A DNA stretch of 12,314 nt, taken from positions 7,786 through 20,099 of the forward strand of contig JALWQZ010000038.1 of NCBI GenBank assembly GCA_027077895.1, given 5' to 3'. Shown here in pieces: positions 6,841 to 12,314 of the stretch. The position numbers and the translations under genes were made by a program. This DNA comes from Microcaldota archaeon. Its GTDB lineage: Archaea; B1Sed10-29; WALL01; WAMD01. Under the pieces are notes generated by a model, which was given only the letters and a program-made list of their open reading frames with translations, was not told the DNA's origin and did not search any database. The number at the start of each line of letters is the position of its first letter. Positions within the stretch are counted from its first letter, which is position 1.

Positions 6841-7340
6841 TACTTAATGATAGGACAATTAGGTTTTTGATAAAGGATATGGGGCTAGTGTCCGATTACA
6901 TTGACTTATCTAAACAGATTCAGCCGAATGGTTTTGATTTAACTGTTAGAGAAATCATGAAGTTCACTGAGCAAGGCCAACTGGATTTTTCGAACAAGCA
7001 GAGAAAAATACCGTTTGCAGAGGGAGTTGAGTTCTCACCAGATGGTTGGGTTGTTCTCAAACCAGGGGCCTACCTAGTCACGAGCAATGAGTACTTGAAA
7101 TTGCCTAGGGATATAATTGCGCTGGGGTTTCCTAGGAGTTCTTTGTTGAGGATGGGGGCCTACACGCACCACGGCGTCTGGGATGCGGGATTTGAGGGTA
7201 GGAGCCAGTTTCTCTTGGTCGTTGAAAATAAGAAGGGCATAAAGATAAAGAGGAACGCTAGGATAACACAGTTGGTGTTCTTCAAATTATCTGAAGAAGT
7301 TGAACAGGGTTATTCAGGTATCTACAAGAAACTAGTCTGA
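6837..7340 (+). CDS. dut: Deoxyuridine 5'-triphosphate nucleotidohydrolase (archaeal dUTPase of the Dcd/Dut fold)
   Basis: Hydrolyses dUTP to dUMP and diphosphate, keeping uracil out of DNA and supplying dUMP for dTMP synthesis. The 167-residue protein has the trimeric Dcd/Dut fold motifs: QPNGFDL (29-35), the phosphate-binding PRSSLLRMG (99-107), GVWDAGFEGRSQF (113-125) with the water-activating Asp116, and NARITQLVFF (140-149). In dCTP deaminases the strand after this Asp carries a catalytic Glu (xLExxN), which is not at the aligned position here; this and the GVWDAGF-EGR form match archaeal dUTPases. dCTP deaminase remains a less likely alternative. The ATG overlaps the SDR stop and is preceded by AGGGG, five bases away. 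Its 3' end overlaps the convergent zpr1 gene by 9 bp. Confidence 0.85.
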   Translation: MILNDRTIRFLIKDMGLVSDYIDLSKQIQPNGFDLTVREIMKFTEQGQLDFSNKQRKIPFAEGVEFSPDGWVVLKPGAYLVTSNEYLKLPRDIIALGFPRSSLLRMGAYTHHGVWDAGFEGRSQFLLVVENKKGIKIKRNARITQLVFFKLSEEVEQGYSGIYKKLV

Positions 7341-7817
7341 TTGCCTAGGTATGATTGCTGAATTTCCAGTTGGATCATCTATCTCCAGTGTGAATTTTGT
7401 TTTTCCTCCCCTAAGTTCTCTTATCTTTTTAATGAGGTCGTCTATCTGTTTCTCGTTCTGTTTGTTCCTGATTTTTTCTTTCAGGTCATCCTCTATTCTT
7501 AGTAGAACACCCTCTACGTTTGTTATGTAACTGTCTGTAAATCCAGTTGATTTAATCTCCAGGCCTAGTTCTGGGATTTTTATGTTTCCGTGTGACGACC
7601 TTATAACTCTGTAATCTAGTTTTTCAGGTGAGTCGATTACTAGTGTGTACCTTTTTGGGTTAGACTCTTCTGTTAGTATGACGTCTGATGATTTGTATCC
7701 ACAGTGTTGGCATGATATGCTGGTTAGGACGGCCTCGCCAAAATTGGGAATATTGTAAACCAGGAAGGTAGACATTGCTTCCTGGCCACACACAGGGCAC
7801 CTAGTTTTTATCTCCAT
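7332..7817 (-). CDS. ZPR1-type zinc-finger protein
   Basis: Archaeal single-unit homologue of eukaryotic ZPR1, which is a chaperone for the elongation factor eEF1A; the archaeal role is not established but may be similar for aEF1A. In 161 residues: a four-Cys zinc finger (Cys7, Cys10, Cys36, Cys39) with IPNFGE between the pairs (23-28), followed by the double-psi-beta-barrel-like part with RVIRSSHG (70-77), IPELGLEI (81-88), TNVEGVLLRIEDDL (99-112) and a charged helix before a final strand FTLEIDDPTGNS. This order is characteristic. It starts 14 bp after the radA stop with AAGGA upstream, so it is the last gene of the rpa-radA-zpr1 operon. Confidence 0.9.
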   Translation of the reverse strand: MEIKTRCPVCGQEAMSTFLVYNIPNFGEAVLTSISCQHCGYKSSDVILTEESNPKRYTLVIDSPEKLDYRVIRSSHGNIKIPELGLEIKSTGFTDSYITNVEGVLLRIEDDLKEKIRNKQNEKQIDDLIKKIRELRGGKTKFTLEIDDPTGNSAIIPRQSD

Positions 7818-7831
7818 CCTGTCTATCCTTT

Positions 7832-8782
7832 TTAATCTGTTATCCCCTTCGTCGTTATTCTGAATACGGCCTCACCCTCTGGCAGGTATGGTGAATCCAC
7901 TAGCCTAGCGATTCTCTTATCCTCCTTACTCTTTCTTAGGTACATTCTAAATGTTGCTTGGTGCCCAACTATGTTCCCACCTATTGGTGTTGTTGGGTCT
8001 CCAAACATTAGGCCTGGATTTGCCATGACTTGGTTTGTAACGTAGACAACAACGTTATACATATCTGCGATTTTTTGGAGTGTATGGAGGTGTCTGTTCA
8101 ACTTTTGTTGCCTGTCTGCGAGTGTTCCCCTACCAACAAACTCAGACCTAAACTTTGAAGTTAGAGAGTCAACCACAACGAGTTTTACATTTCTCTCCTC
8201 TATAATCTTTGGTGCTTTCTCTGCCAGTAGCATTTGGTGTTCTGCGTTAAATGCCCTTGCGACGTATATATTTGACAAAACTTCGTCAGGGTCCAAGCCC
8301 CTAGCCTCAGCCATTTGCACAACTCTTTCTGGCCTGAAGGTATTTTCGGTATCAATGAATAGGCAGGTACCTTCCAAACCTCCCTCTTCTCTTGGCAACT
8401 GCACGTTGACTGATAATTGCAACCCAACTTGTGTCTTTCCAGAACCGAATCTTCCGTAGGCCTCTGTTATTGCCTGCGTTTCCAACCCACCACCTAAAAG
8501 TTGGTCTAGATTTTTTGACCCAGTTGTCAATTTGGCGATATTCTTTCTTCTTTCTAGGATGTCCTTTGCAGTCTCGTAACCTATGTCTAGTGCATCCCTG
8601 GCGCTTTGTATTATTTTAGCAGCGGTTGCCTCACCTATACCAACACCCACTAGTTCACCAGTACTAGCCACCGCAATCTTTTCCAAATTATCATAACCTG
8701 CTTCTATCAGTTTCTGGGCCGTTGCCTCTCCAACCCCAGGTAAATCAAAAATAGATTTGATTTCCTTTACCAATTTACTCAC
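7832..8782 (-). CDS. radA: DNA repair and recombination protein RadA
   Basis: Archaeal RecA/Rad51 recombinase: forms ATP-dependent filaments on single-stranded DNA and carries out strand exchange. N-terminal helix-hairpin-helix domain with [12 protein letters not shown] (14-25) and [12 protein letters not shown] (46-57); linker motif YETA (69-72) at the place of the Phe-x-x-Ala oligomerisation motif; P-loop GRFGSGKT (110-117), usually GEFGSGKT; Walker B LVVVDS (201-206); DNA loops L1 (about 210-222) and L2 with [15 protein letters not shown] (260-274). Length 316 is normal. No intein is present. The start shown is the GTG at 8782, which overlaps rpa by 8 bp. GAGGTGA covers that GTG, so translation may in fact begin at the TTG at 8773, giving 313 residues. 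RPA upstream coats the same single-stranded DNA that RadA uses. Confidence 0.95.
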   Translation of the reverse strand: MSKLVKEIKSIFDLPGVGEATAQKLIEAGYDNLEKIAVASTGELVGVGIGEATAAKIIQSARDALDIGYETAKDILERRKNIAKLTTGSKNLDQLLGGGLETQAITEAYGRFGSGKTQVGLQLSVNVQLPREEGGLEGTCLFIDTENTFRPERVVQMAEARGLDPDEVLSNIYVARAFNAEHQMLLAEKAPKIIEERNVKLVVVDSLTSKFRSEFVGRGTLADRQQKLNRHLHTLQKIADMYNVVVYVTNQVMANPGLMFGDPTTPIGGNIVGHQATFRMYLRKSKEDKRIARLVDSPYLPEGEAVFRITTKGITD

Positions 8783-10094
8783 CTCTTTTAACCATTTCTA
8801 TCTCCTTGTCCAAATTTGGGTTTTTGAAGTATCTCAAGTGTAGTTCCAACCTGTCAAAGGTTTCATTCTTTTTTACTTGGCCGCCTATAATTAATTCGTC
8901 CCCTAGCCTCTCATCCATACCTCTATTTATCTCTTTGTCATCAATCTCTGATATATTCAAGAACTTTTCTGCTAGGTCTCTGAAGGCCACTCCTCTTATA
9001 ACACCAGTCCCATCATCTAGTTCCATATTCACTATTAATGTGTCCTTGCCCTCACCATGCTCTGGGCAAATATCCTCTACTATCGCTCCACAAACTGGAC
9101 ACACTCTTATTCTCGTAGGTGGGTATATCTTTGCAACCAATGCCCTTATTTCAAACCGACCTTCTCCGTTTATCTCTGCGATAGTCGTGCGTTTGTAGGC
9201 CTCACTGGGCAACTCATCCTCTGGTTTTACCTCTGGTAATTCAGGTGCATCGTCTGGTTCTAGCACCAGCCTCCCGTTCCATCCCACATGCAATTCTATT
9301 TTTCCATTGTTATCCTTCACTGTTCCATTTTCTACCTTTACGACCATTCCAGGTGATATGCTGTCAGATACTTTTGCGTTCTCACCCCATAGGACGACTC
9401 GTACGCTCTTGCCGTCAGATATCGTCAGGCTTGCAACTTCGCCTGTTCTATCTCCTGATGTGAAACTGTGTCTAGGTGATACAGACACCACCCTACCAAA
9501 CACAGTAACCCCCGTATCCCCCGTCTTTAATTCTGATATCTTCTTTGTTCCGCCGACTTCTGGAAACTCCTTGTCTGTCTTCGGGTCAATTATCACTCTG
9601 CTTCTGATACCAACGCTTATCTCCAGTTCCCCCCTAATACTCTTCTTGACCACACCGTTTTTTATCCCTATAATGTTTCCAACCTTTATCTGGCCACTTG
9701 ATACCAATTCCACATCCTGATTCCACAAGACTACCCACACTTGACCTGTGTTGTCTGCTAGCAGTATTCTAACGACCTTGCCACTTGATCCATTCTTTTC
9801 CCATTCTCTTGTCTGGGAGATTGCCTTCACAACACCCACAACACTTACGAAACCTAGTTCCTCAGTTATCTTACCTATATCCTCCCATGTATCTACTGCT
9901 GCTGTGGTTCCCAGGTCCACACCTAGTTCTCTGGCAATCGCGAAGGCAGCGCCAGATTCGGTTAGGAGTCCACCGTACTCCTCCACTTTGTCCTTTACCC
10001 TTTTCTCAACCTCTGATTTGTCCATACCTGTTTTTTCCACTATCTTCTCCACTATCTTTTCTTTGTTATCAAGTATGTCAGAAATCATCTGCAT
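8775..10094 (-). CDS. rpa: Replication protein A (single-stranded DNA-binding protein, OB folds plus zinc finger)
   Basis: Archaeal RPA, which protects single-stranded DNA in replication, repair and recombination. In 439 residues: an N-terminal helical region (1-65) with the [19 protein letters not shown] helix pair seen in euryarchaeal RPA; OB fold 1 at about 70-170 (contains [12 protein letters not shown]); OB fold 2 at about 190-280 (contains [11 protein letters not shown]); and a third OB-like region at about 303-425 carrying a zinc finger CPVC-x7-CPEH (Cys332, Cys335, Cys343, His346), followed by [12 protein letters not shown]. This is the single-polypeptide type. It is first in an operon with radA and zpr1, a link that fits loading RadA on RPA-coated DNA. 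The ATG at 10094 is used; an ATG two codons later is also possible. The promoter is in the 30-bp divergent gap. Confidence 0.92.
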   Translation of the reverse strand: MQMISDILDNKEKIVEKIVEKTGMDKSEVEKRVKDKVEEYGGLLTESGAAFAIARELGVDLGTTAAVDTWEDIGKITEELGFVSVVGVVKAISQTREWEKNGSSGKVVRILLADNTGQVWVVLWNQDVELVSSGQIKVGNIIGIKNGVVKKSIRGELEISVGIRSRVIIDPKTDKEFPEVGGTKKISELKTGDTGVTVFGRVVSVSPRHSFTSGDRTGEVASLTISDGKSVRVVLWGENAKVSDSISPGMVVKVENGTVKDNNGKIELHVGWNGRLVLEPDDAPELPEVKPEDELPSEAYKRTTIAEINGEGRFEIRALVAKIYPPTRIRVCPVCGAIVEDICPEHGEGKDTLIVNMELDDGTGVIRGVAFRDLAEKFLNISEIDDKEINRGMDERLGDELIIGGQVKKNETFDRLELHLRYFKNPNLDKEIEMVKRGE

Positions 10095-10097
10095 CGG

Positions 10098-10105
10098 TAT
10101 ATTTA
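10098..10105 (+). promoter_or_regulatory. TATA-like box for the geranylgeranyl-reductase-like gene
   Basis: TATATTTA begins 27 nt before the ATG at 10125, the same distance as in the srp54 promoter. It supports ATG 10125 as a leaderless start and argues against the in-frame GTG at 10107, which would lie before the transcription start. Confidence 0.5.
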
Positions 10106-10118
10106 TGTGGGGTGTTTC

Positions 10119-10126
10119 TTAATAAT
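10119..10126 (-). promoter_or_regulatory. Possible TATA-like box for the rpa operon
   Basis: On the minus strand ATTATTAA lies about 30 nt before the rpa ATG. If real, it overlaps the start codon of the divergent reductase gene. The match is weak. Confidence 0.3.
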
Positions 10127-11153
10127 GTTGATGATTGTGGGTATTGTCGGCGCCGGACCAGCAGGATCTACATTGGCTAGGGAACTGGGCGACCGTGCCA
10201 TACTGTTTGACCCAAGCCATCCTAGAGATAAACCATGTGGAGGAGGGCTAACACCAAAGGTTTACAAAAGGATTGATATTCCAGATAAACTCGTTGAGTC
10301 TAAGATGGATGAGTTGATTATTGAGAACTCTAGCAAGTCGGTTCGCGTAAAAATACCTAGCGTTTTGAGTGTTTCCCGAAGAGACTTTGATTACTGGTTG
10401 TTGAATGAGGCAGTATCCTCTGGTGCTGAGTATATCTCTGAGCGAGTGGTTGAGTTTTATAGGATATCTAATGGTTGGCTTGTCAAAACCAGTAAAGATG
10501 AGTACAAGGTTGATTTTCTAGTTGGGGCAGATGGTGCGCCGAGTTTAGTTAGGCATAAGCTAGTTGGCCCGCATCAAAAGATGGCATTGGCCATGGAAAC
10601 CACACTACCTAATGGTTCTAGTAATACACCTGGAAATGTGATGAGGCTAGTGTTCTTTAGGGACCTGTATGGATACGTTTGGAGTTTTCCTAAAAAGGAC
10701 TATGTGAACGTTGGTATTGGAGCGATGGAAGGGAGTTTAGACTCTGATAAGATGAAGTCTAGGTTGTTTGATCTTTTCCCAGATGCCGACAGAGATGTGA
10801 AACCATGGTCTTTGCCATTTAGTCTCGGTAGGGCAGGTTACCCAGATTTCGCTCTGATTGGAGATGCCGCGGGACACGTTAATCCAATAACTGGAGAGGG
10901 GATATCCTATGCAATTAGAGATGGAATTAATCTGGCACGCGCTATAAAGGAGGGAGAACCCAGCAGGTATGAAACATATTGGAGAAAGGATTTTGGATCT
11001 GAGTTGGTGTCTAGTTTGAAGTGGTCTAGTAAAGTTTATAGGAGCATCCATACATTGATGAGCAATAAAAGATTTGTGGAGAAGGCAGTTAGGTTGCTTT
11101 TGGATGGTGGGAGAATAACAACGTTCAAGTTGCTGTGGTACTACTTCTTGTAG
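10125..11153 (+). CDS. Geranylgeranyl reductase family flavoprotein (likely archaeal lipid reductase)
   Basis: FAD-dependent oxidoreductase of the geranylgeranyl reductase family, whose archaeal members saturate the isoprenoid chains of ether lipids (digeranylgeranylglycerophospholipid reductase). Motifs (numbered from ATG 10125): VGAGPAG (about 8-14, dinucleotide binding), KPCGGGLTPK (about 36-45, the family's P-C-G-G-G), VGADGAPSLVR (about 133-143) and ALIGDAAGHVNPITGEGISY (about 243-262, flavin-contacting GD motif). At 342 residues it is shorter than the typical 390-450, and the C-terminal part looks reduced. The true lipid substrate cannot be proven from sequence; other members reduce geranylgeranyl diphosphate. 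The start was chosen because the Rossmann strand follows at once (MIVGIVGAG) and from TATA spacing; ATG 10131 is an alternative. Its stop codon touches the convergent tRNA gene. Confidence 0.87.
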   Translation: MLMIVGIVGAGPAGSTLARELGDRAILFDPSHPRDKPCGGGLTPKVYKRIDIPDKLVESKMDELIIENSSKSVRVKIPSVLSVSRRDFDYWLLNEAVSSGAEYISERVVEFYRISNGWLVKTSKDEYKVDFLVGADGAPSLVRHKLVGPHQKMALAMETTLPNGSSNTPGNVMRLVFFRDLYGYVWSFPKKDYVNVGIGAMEGSLDSDKMKSRLFDLFPDADRDVKPWSLPFSLGRAGYPDFALIGDAAGHVNPITGEGISYAIRDGINLARAIKEGEPSRYETYWRKDFGSELVSSLKWSSKVYRSIHTLMSNKRFVEKAVRLLLDGGRITTFKLLWYYFL

Positions 11154-11228
11154 CGGGCCTGGCGGGATTCGAACCCGCGGCACCCGGCTTAAAAGGCCGG
11201 TGCTCTAACCTAGCTGAGCTACAGGCCC
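11154..11228 (-). tRNA. tRNA-Lys(UUU)
   Basis: A complete 75-nt cloverleaf on the minus strand. Acceptor GGGCCTG/CAGGCCC, D stem GCTC/GAGC, anticodon stem CCGGC/GCCGG, loop CTTTTAA with anticodon TTT, and T stem GCGGG/CCCGC with loop TTCGAAT are all perfectly paired. The discriminator base is G. There is no intron, and CCA is not encoded, so it must be added after transcription. The T-loop has U54, U55 and C56, the targets of Pus10 and Trm56, both encoded nearby. Its 3' end directly abuts the stop codon of the convergent reductase gene. Confidence 0.96.
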
Positions 11229-11253
11229 ATCGCTTTTGGTTTTTGGATTTCCA

Positions 11254-11262
11254 GTATAAAAA
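11254..11262 (-). promoter_or_regulatory. TATA-like box for tRNA-Lys
   Basis: On the minus strand TTTTTATAC is centred about 30 nt upstream of the mature tRNA 5' end. It is preceded by the A-rich stretch CAAATAAG, which may act as the TFB recognition element. Spacing fits a short 5' leader removed by RNase P. Confidence 0.5.
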
Positions 11263-11263
11263 C

Positions 11264-11270
11264 TTATTTG
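11264..11270 (+). promoter_or_regulatory. Possible TATA-like box for trm56
   Basis: TTATTTG starts 28 nt before the ATG at 11292 and follows an A-rich run (TATAAAAAC) that could be the TFB recognition element. It supports a leaderless start at 11292. Alternatively TATAAAAA at 11255-11262 is the box and the mRNA has a leader of about 10 nt. Confidence 0.35.
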
Positions 11271-11291
11271 AGTTTTGACCTAAAATCTCGC

Positions 11292-11816
11292 ATGATTTAC
11301 GTGTTGCGTTTAGGGCATAGACCCACAAGAGACAAGAGGGTGTCAACCCATGTAGCTTTTGTTGCTAGGACATTTGGTGCTAGTGGGTTGTATTACACAG
11401 GTATGAAGGATAATGGTCTTGAAAAATCTGTTAGGGATGTTGTGGCCAACTGGGGTGGGGACTTTTTTATACGACACATAGATTCGTGGAAGCAGTTTAT
11501 TCATGATTTTGATGGTGTGAGGGTTCATTTGACCATGTATGGTCAGAACATAAATGATGTGATTGATGATATAAAGAAGCAAGTGCCCAAAGTGTCTACA
11601 GATATGCTTGTTATTGTCGGTGGAGAGAAGGTGCCATCAGATGTGTACTACCTATCTGATTATAATGTTGCAGTTGGAAATCAACCACATTCAGAGATTG
11701 CTGCCCTAGCGGTATTCCTTGATAGGTGGTTCAGTGGCGCTGAACTTGACGTGGCCTTCAATGGCAAGATTAAAATTATCCCGCAAACCAGGGGCAAGAA
11801 GATTGTGCACACTTAA
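11292..11816 (+). CDS. trm56: tRNA (cytidine(56)-2'-O)-methyltransferase aTrm56
   Basis: SPOUT-class, S-adenosylmethionine-dependent enzyme that 2'-O-methylates C56 in the T-loop of archaeal tRNAs, a modification specific to archaea. The 174-residue protein begins with the family signature RLGHRPTRDKRVSTH (6-20) and VARTFGA (24-30). It then shows IVGGEKVPSDVY (108-119) and the C-terminal knot segment NVAVGNQPHSEIAALAVFLD (125-144), which forms the methyl-donor site and dimer face. Length is normal. ATG 11292 is chosen because MIYVLRLGHRP matches the family N-terminus; an in-frame TTG at 11268 would lie over the promoter. It is divergent from tRNA-Lys, one of its expected substrates, with 63 bp between them. 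tfe follows after 36 bp with its own promoter-like box. Confidence 0.94.
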   Translation: MIYVLRLGHRPTRDKRVSTHVAFVARTFGASGLYYTGMKDNGLEKSVRDVVANWGGDFFIRHIDSWKQFIHDFDGVRVHLTMYGQNINDVIDDIKKQVPKVSTDMLVIVGGEKVPSDVYYLSDYNVAVGNQPHSEIAALAVFLDRWFSGAELDVAFNGKIKIIPQTRGKKIVHT

Positions 11817-11822
11817 TAACAA

Positions 11823-11828
11823 TATATA
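11823..11828 (+). promoter_or_regulatory. TATA-like box for tfe
   Basis: TATATA lies 30 nt before the ATG at 11853, preceded by the A-rich ATAACAA. No Shine-Dalgarno is visible before the ATG, so a leaderless transcript is likely. Read-through from trm56 is also possible. Confidence 0.45.
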
Positions 11829-11852
11829 CTAGGTATTATACAAATAAACGCG

Positions 11853-12314
11853 ATGCCAGTTAGGTTAACCGACTCGGATGTTGAGGCAATACTCGCGGAG
11901 ATAATAGGGAAGAATGCATTCCTCGTTCTGAAGGCCTGCGAAGTCGGTAGAACCGATGAGGAGATAGCTAAAATTACCAAACTTGACTTGCAAACGATTC
12001 GTTCCCTATTGAACCAACTTCATACAATTGGACTAGTAACTTACACTAGGGAGAAGGACGAAGAGCACAATTGGTTTAGGTATACGTGGTATGCTAGGAA
12101 GGAAATGATAGTTGACGTGATAGTGTCTCACTTAGAAGAGGACATAAAGGACCTCCAGAATAAACTTGACTACGAAACCAGTTATATCTTCTTTGCGTGT
12201 AAAAAGGGTTGTACGAGAGTACCATTTGAGATAGCAGTTGAGTATGATTTTATATGCCCTGAGTGTGGTCAGGAACTGATGAAGTATGACAATTCTAAGG
12301 AGATAAGGAAGATA
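11853..12314 (+). CDS. tfe: Transcription factor E alpha subunit (TFE), 3'-truncated by window edge
   Basis: Archaeal homologue of the TFIIE alpha subunit. It joins the TBP-TFB-RNA polymerase complex, binds the non-template strand and helps open the promoter, especially weak ones. The open frame runs from ATG 11853 to the last base without a stop (154 codons visible). Residues 1-80 form the winged-helix domain (EAILAEIIGKNAFLVLKACE near the start, EEIAKIT, and a basic-aromatic wing NWFRYTWY at 73-80). A helix of about residues 83-108 follows, then the zinc ribbon CKKGC-x14-CPEC (Cys116, 120, 135, 138) with the typical VPFEIAVEYDF between the pairs and GQELMKYDN after it. The C-x3-C first pair is normal for archaeal TFE. 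Probably fewer than about 30 residues are missing. Confidence 0.93.
   Translation, partial: MPVRLTDSDVEAILAEIIGKNAFLVLKACEVGRTDEEIAKITKLDLQTIRSLLNQLHTIGLVTYTREKDEEHNWFRYTWYARKEMIVDVIVSHLEEDIKDLQNKLDYETSYIFFACKKGCTRVPFEIAVEYDFICPECGQELMKYDNSKEIRKI

Noticed and set aside
6837..7340. dCTP deaminase as the main call
   Set aside because: The Glu used for deamination is not at the aligned position after the Asp of GVWDAGFEGR. The sequence fits archaeal dUTPase better.
10107..10124. Upstream GTG start for the reductase
   Set aside because: It would lie only two bases after the TATA-like box and before the expected transcription start, and adds residues ahead of a Rossmann strand that normally begins at once.
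8806..10180. Several overlapping open frames on the plus strand opposite rpa
   Set aside because: Their translations are Ser/Pro/Leu-rich with no domain, and rpa on the other strand has clear OB folds and a zinc finger. They are antisense shadows.
10737..11183. A 148-codon open frame on the minus strand over the reductase gene and the tRNA
   Set aside because: It runs through the tRNA-Lys gene and lies opposite conserved flavoprotein motifs, with no recognisable protein family.
11268..11291. Upstream TTG start for trm56
   Set aside because: It falls within the promoter region, and the family N-terminus matches the ATG at 11292.
12198..12267. C-x3-C in the TFE zinc ribbon as an oddity
   Set aside because: This spacing, with a Gly before the second Cys, is what I know of archaeal TFE proteins.
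1..12314. CRISPR array, insertion sequence, phage genes, defence or toxin-antitoxin system
   Set aside because: No spaced direct repeats, transposase or integrase motifs, or small paired genes were seen. The window is housekeeping chromosome.

Overview
The window is archaeal chromosome. It carries genes found only in archaea or in their archaeal/eukaryotic form: SRP54 with FtsY, Pus10, an A24-type pilin peptidase, geranylgeranylglyceryl phosphate synthase, RadA, RPA with a C3H zinc finger, ZPR1, Trm56 and TFE. G+C is near 40% by eye, arginine is mostly AGA/AGG, and genes are packed with 4-11 bp overlaps. The lineage cannot be fixed from this sequence. The odd SRP54 GTPase motifs and compactness would suit a DPANN-like or other deep uncultivated archaeon, but that is inference. 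I see no mobile element, CRISPR array, phage gene or toxin-antitoxin pair.

Layout, + strand first block (1-5035): the 3' part of ftsY; then, after a short promoter gap, a tightly coupled run of srp54, an unrecognised basic protein, a metallophosphoesterase, pus10 and a membrane pilin/archaellin peptidase. The first two build the co-translational membrane targeting route, and the last cleaves class III signal peptides of proteins that use that route. The peptidase meets the GGGP synthase gene (- strand, 5032-5817) tail to tail. A 51-bp divergent promoter separates GGGP synthase from an SDR epimerase-like gene and a dUTPase (+, 5869-7340).

Second block (7332-10094, - strand): rpa, radA and zpr1, transcribed in that order as a likely DNA-recombination operon. 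A 30-bp divergent gap leads to a geranylgeranyl-reductase-type flavoprotein (+). Directly at its stop codon lies tRNA-Lys(UUU) on the - strand. Divergent from the tRNA come trm56 and the start of tfe, which runs off the window.

Common themes: membrane lipid synthesis (GGGP synthase and the reductase), protein targeting, and tRNA T-loop modification (Pus10 for U54/U55, Trm56 for C56). Genes at transcript heads tend to have a TATA-like box about 27-31 nt before the ATG, as expected for leaderless mRNAs. Several genes inside operons have Shine-Dalgarno sequences. No new multi-gene system is evident. The best unknown is the 159-residue basic protein locked between srp54 and the phosphoesterase. 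The most unusual whole-window signal is an excess of the tetranucleotide CTAG.
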